A stretch of DNA of 15,127 nucleotides from Desulfovibrionaceae bacterium UBA3823 (lineage in GTDB: Bacteria > Desulfobacterota > Desulfovibrionia > Desulfovibrionales > Desulfovibrionaceae). The DNA lies in contig DFDR01000097.1 in NCBI GenBank assembly GCA_002369295.1, forward strand, positions 10,417 to 25,543, read 5' to 3'. The stretch's first letter is position 1. Each line of letters begins with the position of its first letter. This document shows positions 6,456 through 14,112 of this stretch, in pieces. Under the pieces are notes generated by a model that was not told where the DNA came from, searched no databases, and saw only the letters and a list, made by a program, of their open reading frames with translations. The position numbers and the translations under genes are program-made.

Positions 6456-7922
6456 TCAGCGGTCGAGCTTGCCCGTCAGCGCCAGTGTGAAGTGCATGCC
6501 CATGTAGCGGAAGTGGGGCCGCACCCGCAGACGCACCGTGTACCAGCCGGCCGAGCCGTCCTCGCCCGTGACCTCGACCTGTGCGTAGTTGAAGGGCCTG
6601 CGCCCGCGGGTCTCCTTGTCGGGATCGTTCATGACGGTGACATACTGGGCAAGCCAGGCGTTGATCTCGCGCTCGAGCTCCTTGGCGCTCTTCCATGTGC
6701 CGATGTTCTCGCGCTGGATGACCTTGATGTAGTGGGCGATGCGCGTGATGAGGAACATGTAGGGCAGCTGCCGCGAAAGGTTCCAGCTGAGGACCAGCTC
6801 GGAGTTCTCGCCTGCGCGGTCCTCCATGGAACGCTGGCAGGAGCTGGCCGAGAGGAAGGCCGCGCTGTCCGCGCCCTTGAGCATGGCGAGGGCGCAGAAG
6901 CCGAGCTGGGAGAGCTCGAACTCCCTGTGCTCCGAGACGATGACCTCGAGGGGAATCTTCTTCTGGATGACATCCATGCTCTCGAAGGCGTAGGTGGGCA
7001 GGTTCCGCACGGCGCCGTCCTCGGGGCCGACGATGTTCACGCACCAGCGGTATTTGGCGAAGCTCTCGCCGAGCCGGTCTCCCAGCGCCAGGCAGGGACT
7101 GCCCCAGCAGGAGAGTTCCGGTTCCGAGGTATCCTCGGTGAAGCTGAAGGATTCGACCGTGGAGCTGGCGGGGGTGTAGGGGGCGCGCAGGAGGAACCGG
7201 GGCAGGAGCAGGGCGCAGTAGCGGGCATCCTCGCTTTCGCGGAAGGATCGCCAGGCGGCGAACTTCGGCATGTCGTAGACGAAGCCCAGATCCTTGATGT
7301 TCGGCAGCTCCTCCCAGGAGGTGACGCTGAAGAAGCTCTTGCCGGCCGAGCCCAGGAAAGGGGCGTGGGCCATGGCTGCGACGGCGGAGATGCGGGTAAG
7401 CAGGCGCATGTCCTGCGGCGTGACGCCGAACTCGTAGAGCCCCAGCATGGCGCCCACGGGCGTGCCGCCGTACTGGCCGTACTGCTCCACGTAGATGTGC
7501 CGGTAGAGGCCGGAGTAGATTATCTCCGAAGCGTCCTCGAAGTCGTCCAGCAGATCCTGCTTCGAGGCGTTGAGCAGAAAGACGACGATGTTCTCCGAGA
7601 AGCGGAGCCGCGAGACCAGGAAGTGCATGCCCCGCCAGGCACTCTCCAGGCTTCTGAAGTCCTTGTAGTGCATGATGGCATTCATCTGGTCCGAAAGGCG
7701 CGCGTCTATCTCGGCGATGACCTGCTCCACGAGGCTGGCGTCCACCTCCATGGCAGACGGCGCGAAGCTGAGCGCGTGGACAAGCGCCTCCAGGCCGAGC
7801 GCCACGCGCTCTCTGGAAAAGCCCTTGAGCGAGGCGGCAAGCCCATCGACGAGCTCGGACCAGGAGCCTGCGCCCGCCTCCTCCAGCACCTCCCGCCCTG
7901 CGGAAATCTGCTCCATCTGCAT
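6456..7922 (-). CDS. tssC: TssC (VipB/EvpB family), T6SS contractile sheath large subunit
   Basis: TssC pairs with TssB to form the cytoplasmic contractile sheath around the Hcp tube. The 488-residue protein matches VipB along its length: LSDQMNAIMH, SLESAWRGMHFLVSR, DFEDASEIIYSGLYRHIY, YGQYGGTPVGAMLG, AMAHAPFLGSAG, ELPNIKDL, WRSFRESEDARY, FAKYRWCVNIVGP, REFELSQLGF, RQLPYMFLITRIAHYIKV and the C-terminal VRPHFRYMGMHFTLAL. Length is normal. The frame is open up to 8036, but that start lies inside a promoter-like sequence; ATG 7922 has AGGGAG nine bases upstream and gives a typical N-terminus (7916 is the alternative). The gene faces the other T6SS genes of the window and has no tssB, hcp or tssE partner beside it, which is unusual. 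It may be the only tssC, relocated, or a second paralogue like those of Agrobacterium. The family call is very strong. Confidence 0.97.
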   Translation of the reverse strand: MQMEQISAGREVLEEAGAGSWSELVDGLAASLKGFSRERVALGLEALVHALSFAPSAMEVDASLVEQVIAEIDARLSDQMNAIMHYKDFRSLESAWRGMHFLVSRLRFSENIVVFLLNASKQDLLDDFEDASEIIYSGLYRHIYVEQYGQYGGTPVGAMLGLYEFGVTPQDMRLLTRISAVAAMAHAPFLGSAGKSFFSVTSWEELPNIKDLGFVYDMPKFAAWRSFRESEDARYCALLLPRFLLRAPYTPASSTVESFSFTEDTSEPELSCWGSPCLALGDRLGESFAKYRWCVNIVGPEDGAVRNLPTYAFESMDVIQKKIPLEVIVSEHREFELSQLGFCALAMLKGADSAAFLSASSCQRSMEDRAGENSELVLSWNLSRQLPYMFLITRIAHYIKVIQRENIGTWKSAKELEREINAWLAQYVTVMNDPDKETRGRRPFNYAQVEVTGEDGSAGWYTVRLRVRPHFRYMGMHFTLALTGKLDR

Positions 7923-8161
7923 CCCCGTCTGCTCCCTGCGCTCCTCTCCCCAAATGCCGCCAGCACGCAGCCGGCGGAAGCTGCGAACCACAATCCGCAA
8001 GCGGAGCATCCTACTGGAAGGAGTCGGTCTTTTCAAGCAATGCGACTGCCGTCAATTCCGGCAACGCGCACAGGTTTCCACCCGCGGCGTATTCTGCTAC
8101 ACCTTGAGGCGTCGCCCGCGAGGCGCCCACTCCCTACCGCCCTCTCCGGACTCCATCCGCC
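7923..8161. other. Divergent control region between tssC and the sensor phosphatase
   Basis: This 239-bp region separates two divergent genes. It carries the tssC promoter candidate on the minus strand. On the plus strand I see no good promoter: TATTCT near 8090 is a possible -10 element but lacks a matching -35. No clear sigma-54 (GG-N10-GC with flanking consensus) site was found. The ribosome site before ATG 8162 is poor, which suggests weak translation of the phosphatase. Confidence 0.5.
8008..8036 (-). promoter_or_regulatory. Sigma-70-type promoter candidate for tssC
   Basis: Reading the minus strand, TTGAAA (8031-8036) and TAGGAT (8008-8013) are separated by 17 bases, matching the -35 and -10 consensus at 5/6 and 4/6 positions. 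Transcription would begin near 8001, giving a leader of about 80 bases before the ATG at 7922. Confidence 0.5.
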
Positions 8162-10090
8162 ATGGACAAGAACGCCGGCACCACGCTCCGCACCAAGCTC
8201 ATCTTCTTCATCTACCTCATTCTGACCGTTGCCATGCTGCCGCTCATGGCGCACGACCTTTTCCTCGCCCAGCAGGATGCCCGGGAACTTTTGTCCAACA
8301 TGGCACGCGCCACGCTGACGGCGGCCCGCGAGCACATCGCGCAGCACTTCAGGCAAACCATCGCCATCGAGGCCGGCATCATCCTGTCCACCAAGCGCGA
8401 GATGCGCAGGGCCGCCATGGTAGCCGCCCAGACGCTCTCCTTCGTCCCCCCTGAGCATCTTGCCAAGGCAATAGCCGACATTGCGGGCCAGCATTCCAGC
8501 TCGCCCATCATCCTCTTCCATACAGGCCGGGACGTCGTGCCCGGTCCCGGCGCCGAGAAGGCCGAGCCTGCTCTGCTGGCGACGCTGACGGAGCGGGCCC
8601 GCTCCGCGGTCATCCTCGGGGAGCCCGACGACGTTGCCGTCACCGATTCCTCAGGGCGGGACCACCTTGCCTGCTTCGTTCCCTTCAAGGACGCCCCCTG
8701 GCTGATCTGCGCGCTCTATCCGCTGGACGAGGCGACGGACTTCGCCCGGCTTGTGAAGGAGACGCACCGCGAAGGCATCAACGCCTATCTCAACGCCCTG
8801 TCCATCTATCCCGCAGGCAACATCTACGTCATCCACGAACGCACCCTCGAGGACTTCCACACCGAGAAAACCCCTCTCGAGCCCAGTTCGCGATTCCTGA
8901 TCCAGCAGGCCGTGCAAAGCGACCTCGACTACGTGGAGATCCCCACGTCGGGCGGCAAGCTCCACTGCTTTGTCACCACCGTGCCTGGCGCCCCCTGGAT
9001 CATCGCCCTGACGATTCCCCAATCGGCTGTGACCCAGCCCCACTGGCGCATGATGACAAGGCAGCTCGCCATGTTCGCAGGCATCGCGGTTCTCGCCTTT
9101 GCGGTCGCGTTCAGGCTCGCGGCAGCGCAGTTCGGTCCGCTTGGCGAGATCATCGCCTGCGTGCGGTCCTTCCCGCACCAGGACTTCACCAAGCCCCTCG
9201 CCTTTGGCGACAGTCTCCCTCTCAAGCGCAACGACGAGATCGGCGTGCTCGCCCGCGCCCTCATGGAAATGGGCCGAATGCTGCAGGAAACCCTCGACGG
9301 CATGCTCAAGGCCACGGCGGCCAAGGAGCGCATGGAGAGCGAGCTGGACATGGCAAGGCGCATCCAGGAAGGCCTTCTGCCGGCATTGACGCCGGACATT
9401 GCGGATCATCCCGCCTTCGAGCTCTCCGCCTCCGTGACGCCGGCCAAGGTTGTCGGCGGCGACCTCTACGACTTCTTCTTCGTCTCCGAAACGAAGCTCT
9501 GCATCGCCCTCGGCGACGTCTCCGGCAAGGGCGTGCCGGCGGCCCTCTTCATGAGCTCCGCTGTCACCCTCCTGCGCGGGCTCGCCCGCGGCATGGAAAG
9601 TCCGGCTGCCGTCCTTTCCGCCATCAACAGGGAGCTGGCAGCCAGAAATCCCGAGAACATGTTCGTCACACTGGCCATCGGGCTCTACGACACCGAAAGC
9701 GCGCTCTTCACCTACAGCCTGGCTGGCCACCCCGCTCCGGTCCTCGTCCCCGGCAGCGACGCCCCCTGCCGCATGCTCGGAGGCTTTTCCCCAGACCTCG
9801 TGGCAGGCGTCATGGAGGATGCCTGCTACCACGACCATGCCTTCAAGCTGGAGCCCGGCGACGCCCTCTTCTTCTTTACCGACGGCATCTCCGAGGCGCC
9901 CAGCGCGCAGGGCGGCTTCTTCGGCATGGAGGGCATACTCGCAGGCCTGGAGAGCCTGCGGACCAAGCCGCTCGGCGAACTCTGCCAGGGCATGCTCAAG
10001 CTTGCGGAAGACTTCGGCCAGGGACTGCCGCAGGCGGACGATGCCACGATGCTTGCGCTCAGGCGCAAAGGAGGCCCCCATGCCGGCTGA
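8162..10090 (+). CDS. Membrane sensor PP2C phosphatase, RsbU/SpoIIE type (periplasmic sensor-HAMP-PP2C)
   Basis: This 642-residue protein is a signal-responsive phosphatase that would dephosphorylate a STAS protein. Order of parts: membrane helix 1 (about 11-32), a periplasmic sensor domain of about 260 residues (dCache-like in size and place; it includes LACFVPFKDAPWLICALYP and, later, VTTVPGAPWIIALTIP), membrane helix 2 (about 303-322), HAMP linker (about 324-380), a coiled helix ending in ELDMARRIQEGLLP, then the SpoIIE/PP2C domain. Metal-site motifs are intact: GGDLYDFF (D434), GDVSGKGVPAALFM (D452), FFTDGISEA (D574) and DDATMLAL (D627). The protein is thus likely an active enzyme. The STAS and kinase genes about 2 kb upstream are its obvious partners. 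The last 11 bases overlap the start of the next gene, a binding protein. No clear promoter or ribosome site was found in front of the start. Confidence 0.95.
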   Translation: MDKNAGTTLRTKLIFFIYLILTVAMLPLMAHDLFLAQQDARELLSNMARATLTAAREHIAQHFRQTIAIEAGIILSTKREMRRAAMVAAQTLSFVPPEHLAKAIADIAGQHSSSPIILFHTGRDVVPGPGAEKAEPALLATLTERARSAVILGEPDDVAVTDSSGRDHLACFVPFKDAPWLICALYPLDEATDFARLVKETHREGINAYLNALSIYPAGNIYVIHERTLEDFHTEKTPLEPSSRFLIQQAVQSDLDYVEIPTSGGKLHCFVTTVPGAPWIIALTIPQSAVTQPHWRMMTRQLAMFAGIAVLAFAVAFRLAAAQFGPLGEIIACVRSFPHQDFTKPLAFGDSLPLKRNDEIGVLARALMEMGRMLQETLDGMLKATAAKERMESELDMARRIQEGLLPALTPDIADHPAFELSASVTPAKVVGGDLYDFFFVSETKLCIALGDVSGKGVPAALFMSSAVTLLRGLARGMESPAAVLSAINRELAARNPENMFVTLAIGLYDTESALFTYSLAGHPAPVLVPGSDAPCRMLGGFSPDLVAGVMEDACYHDHAFKLEPGDALFFFTDGISEAPSAQGGFFGMEGILAGLESLRTKPLGELCQGMLKLAEDFGQGLPQADDATMLALRRKGGPHAG

Positions 10091-11150
10091 CACGCCTTCC
10101 CTTCTCCAGCGCCTCGGACGCAAAGCCAGCCTCCTGTCCGCCGGCATGGCGCTGTCTGCCTGCCTGCTTCTGCCCGGAGCGGGAGCCGCAATGGAGCCCC
10201 CCTCGTTTGCCATTGCCATTGCCGGTCTCAAGGAAAACCTGGAAGACGCGCCCTGCGTTGCCGACACCCGGGCCATACTCAGCCTGCTTGCCTCGAAGAA
10301 CATCGCAGAACACACCGGCCTTGCCTGGCGGCTCTCGACATCCGAGCACCTTGCCGCCGATTTCGCCGAGGCGGACCAGACGGCCCGGCAGGCCCTTGCC
10401 GGCAAGCCCAGCCTTGTCATCTGCACCAGCGACATCATGCTCAAGAGGGTGCTGATGGCCCGCACCGATGCCACGCCCGTCTTCGTGCCTGAGGGAGTGC
10501 CGGTGGCAGAAACGACGCTCGACGGCATTCCCGGCGAAAAGCTGAAGAACATCTACTTCCACTCGTCCAGCCCCGACTCCAACCCCAAGCTGGGCACGCT
10601 TATCGACTATCTCGGCGCAAAGCGAATCGGCCTGCTGCATGTGGACACGGTGGACGACATCCGGGATCTGCTCCCCACCCGCGCGGCCTATGCAGCCGCA
10701 AAGCGCGGCTGCGAAACCGTTGCCGTCGGCATTGCCCAAGACAGCTACGACGAATGCCTCAAGGGCATGCGCAGGCTGGCCGCCCTCAAGCCCGACGCCG
10801 TCTATCTCGGGCATTTGCGCTGCACCTCCGCGGAAACGCTTAACGGGCTGCTCCAGCCGCTCCTCGACGCGGGCATTCCCGCCGTTGGCACCGAGTCCCT
10901 CGGCGAAGCCTCTGCCGGCGCGCTGATGGCCTTCTACCAGCGTGCCGGCACCATGGAGCGGCGCAACGCCTACCACTTGCTGCGCATCCTCTTCGCCGGC
11001 AGGAAGGAGGTTCTACCGCCGCTGGAAGCGGCTGGAGAACTCGCTGTCAACATGGAGACGGCCTCCACGCTTGGCATACGCCTGCCGATGAGCGTGCTGG
11101 CCGATGCCGAATACATCATCTGGAAGACGCGCAAATCGCCGGCCCCCTAA
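10080..11150 (+). CDS. Periplasmic binding protein, ABC_sub_bind (PF04392-like) family
   Basis: The 356-residue protein has an N-terminal export signal (basic RLGRK, then a hydrophobic stretch to about residue 37). LSAC at 25-28 could be a lipobox; the continued hydrophobic stretch after it (LLLPGAGAA) fits ordinary cleavage near residue 37 at least as well. The body has the periplasmic-binding fold pattern of the ABC_sub_bind group: a Lys-Asn-Ile strand near VFVPEGVPVAE, the hinge strand AKRIGLLHVDTVDD, LKPDAVYLGHL, and the family end NMETASTLGIRLPMSVL (compare NLxTAKxLGLxIPxxLL). Its ligand cannot be told; related proteins bind amino acids such as tryptophan. The ATG overlaps the end of the phosphatase gene by 11 bases and has AAAGGAGG five bases upstream, so it is strongly translated and coupled. 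No permease or ATPase gene follows; instead a gene on the other strand ends 31 bases away. A sensing role with the phosphatase is therefore plausible. Confidence 0.85.
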   Translation: MPADTPSLLQRLGRKASLLSAGMALSACLLLPGAGAAMEPPSFAIAIAGLKENLEDAPCVADTRAILSLLASKNIAEHTGLAWRLSTSEHLAADFAEADQTARQALAGKPSLVICTSDIMLKRVLMARTDATPVFVPEGVPVAETTLDGIPGEKLKNIYFHSSSPDSNPKLGTLIDYLGAKRIGLLHVDTVDDIRDLLPTRAAYAAAKRGCETVAVGIAQDSYDECLKGMRRLAALKPDAVYLGHLRCTSAETLNGLLQPLLDAGIPAVGTESLGEASAGALMAFYQRAGTMERRNAYHLLRILFAGRKEVLPPLEAAGELAVNMETASTLGIRLPMSVLADAEYIIWKTRKSPAP

Positions 11151-11181
11151 TCCCCCTTCCTCAGCCAGGGGTGCAGTCGCG

Positions 11182-11955
11182 TCAGCGCTCCTCCTCTGGG
11201 AGCCAGAGCTGAAGGAGCCGGTGCAGATCTTGCGATTGCCGCAGGCGATCCAGCATCTTGGCAAAGCGCGCACGTCCGGCGACATCGTCCTCCCTGAAGA
11301 CAGGCACGAGCATCCCCAGCCCCCAGTCCTGCAGCGGCCCCGACACGGCGACGCCCCCGGCGACGGCCTTCAGCGTGCCCGCCGTGCAGGCCGGCACGAG
11401 AGCGCTGGCGATCCTGCGCCGGGAGAGCTCATTGATCAGGGCATCCCTCGAAGGGTAGGACCGCACGCGGCAGCGGCCGTGAAGGCGCGTCCGCATGGCG
11501 GAAATGACCTGCTCCTCCCAGCTCCCTTCGACGACACCGACTGTCCTGGGCGAGAAGACAACGGCATCGCCGGCAAGCTTCCCGTCCCAGGACACGACGG
11601 CAAGAGGACTCTCCAGCACCGCCTCGCCGAAGGCCAGTCCCTTGGGCGGCACGGCACCGGCCTCGACGAAGCTGAAATACAGATCGACAATGCCGGCGCG
11701 CAGAAAGTCCTGAGCCATCTCCTGGCGCAGGGGCATGTGGGGCGCCTTCGTCCTTGCCACTCCGGCCAGCGCGTCCATAAGCGCCGGACACAGGCCCTCG
11801 GGGCCGCCGTCGGCCTTCAGCCGCGAGAAGGGCGTCTGCCCGGCAAAGAAGCCGTGAACAAAGAAGGCATCGACGCCGCAGGACGCAGCCCCCGGCGCCA
11901 GCAAAGCCAGCAGCAGGGCGAACGCCAAGGCAACGTGCCGTCCCGCTACCAGCAT
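11182..11955 (-). CDS. Periplasmic solute-binding protein, family-3-like
   Basis: The 257-residue protein has a signal peptide (MLVAGRHVALAFALLLALLAPGAASC) and a mature part of about 230 residues, the size of family-3 (amino-acid-type) binding proteins. Pattern seen: a near-N-terminal PFSRLKADGGPEGLCPALMDALA, LRAGIVDLYFSF, a lobe crossover around LESPLAVV, VGVVEGSWEE, YPSRDALINELSRRRIASALV, and a C-terminal RFAKMLDRLRQSQDLHRLLQLWLPEEER-type helix pair, where amino-acid binding proteins usually end. The typical Arg that holds the ligand carboxylate (SRxP-type) is not evident, so the ligand is open. Its ATG overlaps the end of the LivK-like gene by 10 bases, so the pair is one transcription unit. 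No transport genes accompany it. Family assignment is moderate; the alternative is a degenerate or specialised extracytoplasmic receptor. Confidence 0.75.
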   Translation of the reverse strand: MLVAGRHVALAFALLLALLAPGAASCGVDAFFVHGFFAGQTPFSRLKADGGPEGLCPALMDALAGVARTKAPHMPLRQEMAQDFLRAGIVDLYFSFVEAGAVPPKGLAFGEAVLESPLAVVSWDGKLAGDAVVFSPRTVGVVEGSWEEQVISAMRTRLHGRCRVRSYPSRDALINELSRRRIASALVPACTAGTLKAVAGGVAVSGPLQDWGLGMLVPVFREDDVAGRARFAKMLDRLRQSQDLHRLLQLWLPEEER

Positions 11956-13121
11956 TTCTCGAACCTGCCTTCGCGGAAGCGGTAAACTGTCGTCTCCACG
12001 CCCGTTGGATTGCCGTTTTCGTCAAAGCCGATCTTGCCGAGCGACGTCTTCCATGTGCCTTCCCGCAGGACTCTGGCAATGTCGCCCGGCGCAAGGCTGT
12101 CCGCGGCGTCCAGCGCGCCGAGCAGGACCTGCATGGCTGCATAGGAGCTGTAGAAGTAGGGTCCGGGAGGCATGCCGAACCAGTTCCTGTGCAGCTCCGC
12201 CAGCGAGGCGCTCATGCTCCGGGAGCGGCTCTCGTCCGTGAAGACCGCGTATACCTTGACGCCTTGCAGCTTGAGGGAGCCGACGGTCTCCACGTTGTGG
12301 AGCACGTCGGGACAGACCACATTCACGGTCGTCCTGTTGGCCTCGAGGAGCATAAGGACGCGCTCGCACACTTCCTTGTAGGCGCCAATGAAGAGCGTGT
12401 CTGCGCCGGAGCGCTCAAGCGCCCGGACAGAGGCCGAGAAGTCGAGGGAAACGGGGTTGAGCCTGTCGCAGAGCACCGTTGCAACGCCCTTCTTCTCCAG
12501 CTGGTCCCGCACCTCCAAGGCGAAATCCCGGCCGAAGGCCGTGCCGTCGTGCAGAAAGGCCGCCCGCTTGACGCCGAGCTTGCTCTTGGCAAACTTCGCC
12601 GCGACCCGCCCCTCCTCCCGCAGGGGATTGATGGTCCTAAAGAACCAGGGATTGCGCTTGGCATTCCCCATGTCGTCCTTGGTGACCGAGGGCGAGACGG
12701 CAACAATGCCGGCCTTCGTGTAGACGGGAAGCGCGACCTCCATGGCGTCCGTGCAGGTGTGCCCGAAGACGGCCGCCACCCGCTTTGCGACCAGCTGCTC
12801 TGCAGCCCCCACGGCCTTGCCGCGGGTGCACTGGTCGTCCACCTCTTCCAGCACCACGCGCATGCCCCGCACGCCGCCCCTGTCGTTGATCTGCGCAACG
12901 GCTATCCGCGCGGCCCGGCCTATGGAAGCGCTGTCCTTGGCAAAGGGGCCTGTGAGCGCATCGGCCACGCCGATGCGCAACACCGCCTGCTCCCCGCAGA
13001 CGGCGGCACCTGGGGCCAGCGCCAGGAGAAGGCAGGCGAAGGCGGAGGCGAGGGCTCTGGCGAGAGGCATCCCTGCACGGTGCAGAAGGCGGCCATCTGG
13101 ATGTCTTGCGCGTTGCTGCAT
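11946..13121 (-). CDS. LivK-like periplasmic binding protein (branched-chain amino acid type)
   Basis: The 391-residue protein is a type I periplasmic binding protein like LivK. After the export signal (hydrophobic core about 24-40) come VLRIGVADALTGPFAKDSAS, AVAQINDRGGVRGMRV, the KAVGAAEQLVAKRVAAVFGH helix and strand, PVYTKAGIVAVSPSVTKDD, FFRTINPLREEGRVAAKF, a hinge strand AAFLHDGTAFGRDFALE and the C-terminal pattern PGDIARVLREGTWKTSLGKIGFDENG. This is the normal order and length for the family. It would bind an amino acid or another small ligand in the periplasm. The start at 13121 has AAGGAG eight bases upstream but gives a long n-region; ATG 13070 gives a more ordinary signal peptide with a poorer ribosome site. 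It overlaps the next gene by 10 bases. There are no liv permease or ATPase genes in the window, so it may act as a receptor rather than a transporter part. Confidence 0.9.
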   Translation of the reverse strand: MQQRARHPDGRLLHRAGMPLARALASAFACLLLALAPGAAVCGEQAVLRIGVADALTGPFAKDSASIGRAARIAVAQINDRGGVRGMRVVLEEVDDQCTRGKAVGAAEQLVAKRVAAVFGHTCTDAMEVALPVYTKAGIVAVSPSVTKDDMGNAKRNPWFFRTINPLREEGRVAAKFAKSKLGVKRAAFLHDGTAFGRDFALEVRDQLEKKGVATVLCDRLNPVSLDFSASVRALERSGADTLFIGAYKEVCERVLMLLEANRTTVNVVCPDVLHNVETVGSLKLQGVKVYAVFTDESRSRSMSASLAELHRNWFGMPPGPYFYSSYAAMQVLLGALDAADSLAPGDIARVLREGTWKTSLGKIGFDENGNPTGVETTVYRFREGRFEKCW

Positions 13122-13183
13122 GGCGAAGGCTCCTTGAAGGTGGGGTGGACGCAGTGCCGTGCGGGCGCCTGCGCTTCAGGGAA

Positions 13184-13212
13184 AGAAAGTCCGGAAACAG
13201 GGTGCTTGTCAA
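13184..13212 (-). promoter_or_regulatory. Possible promoter for the two binding-protein genes
   Basis: On the minus strand a perfect TTGACA (13207-13212) is followed after 17 bases by CTTTCT (13184-13189), a poor -10 element. It lies just downstream of the MITE-like element and about 65 bases before the LivK-like start, so it is well placed but only half supported. Confidence 0.33.
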
Positions 13213-13233
13213 CTGGGACGGCAGCTTCCCTAG

Positions 13234-13332
13234 GGATACGCTGATTAATTCAGCATCGGCTCAACAACCCTTCGATAATTCAATGGGTTAGTTCGGCCTT
13301 GTCGCTGAAAGATGCCTTTAATCAGCGCTTCC
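13234..13332. mobile_element. MITE-like element, 99 bp, with terminal inverted repeats and CTAG duplication
   Basis: The left end GGATACGCTGATTAA (13234-13248) and the right end TTAATCAGCGCTTCC (13318-13332) are inverted repeats matching at 13 of 15 positions. Both ends are flanked by CTAG (13230-13233 and 13333-13336), the kind of target duplication made by IS5-group elements. The inside is AT-rich compared with its surroundings and has no frame long enough for a transposase, so it is a non-autonomous element. GCTTCC also precedes the left CTAG, mirroring the right end. The right CTAG contains the stop codon of the adjacent flavodoxin/ferredoxin gene. Confidence 0.62.
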
Positions 13333-14112
13333 CTAGAGAAAAAACTCAGGCTCCCGGCGATCCCGGCAGACAGCCTCAAGCCAGGTTCGGATCGCTTCCT
13401 GGCGCTCGTCCAGAAAGGCCTTGGCACCCTGGGGGCAGAACTTCACGCAAGCGCAGCAGCGCAGGCACCCCCCGCCCACGAGGGAGGGGTCGTCCCTGCC
13501 GACGATGCCAAGGGGGCAGACCTGGGCGCAGGCGCCGCAGCGGGTGCAGGAGGCAAGCGTCGAAGGCCTCGCCGGCGCAGAGGGCGGCAGTGTTTTGTAG
13601 GGGCGTACGCCCGGAAGCCGGCCTGCAACGTTCCGGCCCTCTGCAGCTGCCTGGGCGGCGCTGGCCGCAAAGGCCGCAAGCAGCTCCAGATCGCTGGCGT
13701 CCGGCCTGCCTGCGGCCACGGCCGGCGCGATGCAGTGCTCGGCGATCACAGCACCAGCGGCTGCCACCGTGAAGCCCTGCGCCGCCAGCATGTCGCCTGC
13801 CTCCAGCAGCGCGTCGTCGTAGTGGCGGTTGCCATAGACGGCAAGGACGACGGCTTGCCTGCCAGCCCCCTCAAGCGCCTGCAGGCAGGGCAGGCAGATC
13901 TCGGGAACGCGACCGCCGTAGACAGGAAAGCCAAAGACAAGGACATCTCCGCCCGCCAGGCGGACCGGCCTCTCCCTCCCTGCCGGGAGGGTCCAGTCGT
14001 GCAGCTCGACGCCTGCCTGCAGGGCCTTGGCCATGCCTTCTGCCAGCAGGAGCGCCATGCGCTTCGAAGAACCGGTGGGGCTGAAAACGGCCGCGTGGAT
14101 ACGTCTGCTCAT
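13333..14112 (-). CDS. EFR1-type flavodoxin/ferredoxin fusion protein
   Basis: The 259-residue protein joins an N-terminal flavodoxin-like domain to a C-terminal two-cluster ferredoxin, the EFR1 layout common in anaerobes. The FMN phosphate loop is FSPTGSSKRM (10-19), and VFGFPVYGGRVPEI near residue 60 is the family signature. The two [4Fe-4S] motifs are CTRCGACAQVCP (C189, C192, C195, C199) and CLRCCACVKFCP (C216, C219, C222, C226), each with the Pro after the fourth Cys. It is likely a cytoplasmic electron carrier that passes electrons between clusters and FMN; the physiological partner is unknown. ATG 14112 has AAAGGAG seven bases upstream. The stop codon lies in the CTAG duplicated by the MITE-like insertion, so the natural end of the protein is kept. 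It stands alone: the next gene on its strand is separated by the element and a promoter candidate. Confidence 0.88.
   Translation of the reverse strand: MSRRIHAAVFSPTGSSKRMALLLAEGMAKALQAGVELHDWTLPAGRERPVRLAGGDVLVFGFPVYGGRVPEICLPCLQALEGAGRQAVVLAVYGNRHYDDALLEAGDMLAAQGFTVAAAGAVIAEHCIAPAVAAGRPDASDLELLAAFAASAAQAAAEGRNVAGRLPGVRPYKTLPPSAPARPSTLASCTRCGACAQVCPLGIVGRDDPSLVGGGCLRCCACVKFCPQGAKAFLDERQEAIRTWLEAVCRDRREPEFFL

Noticed and set aside
7923..8036. Longer N-terminus of TssC starting at 8036
   Set aside because: The extension is basic and unlike TssC, starts inside the -35 element of the promoter candidate, and has no ribosome site; 7922 gives a normal length.
6219..8225. 668-codon plus-strand frame opposite tssC
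   Set aside because: It is the antisense image of tssC, with no recognisable domain, and it runs across the promoter region.
8162..10090. Phosphatase as PppA of the T6SS threonine-phosphorylation pathway
   Set aside because: PppA is a small soluble PP2C; this one is a membrane sensor with HAMP and a SpoIIE-type domain, and no PpkA kinase or Fha protein is present.
8651..10552. 633-codon minus-strand frame opposite the phosphatase and binding protein
   Set aside because: Shadow frame; both plus-strand genes beneath it have complete domain motifs.
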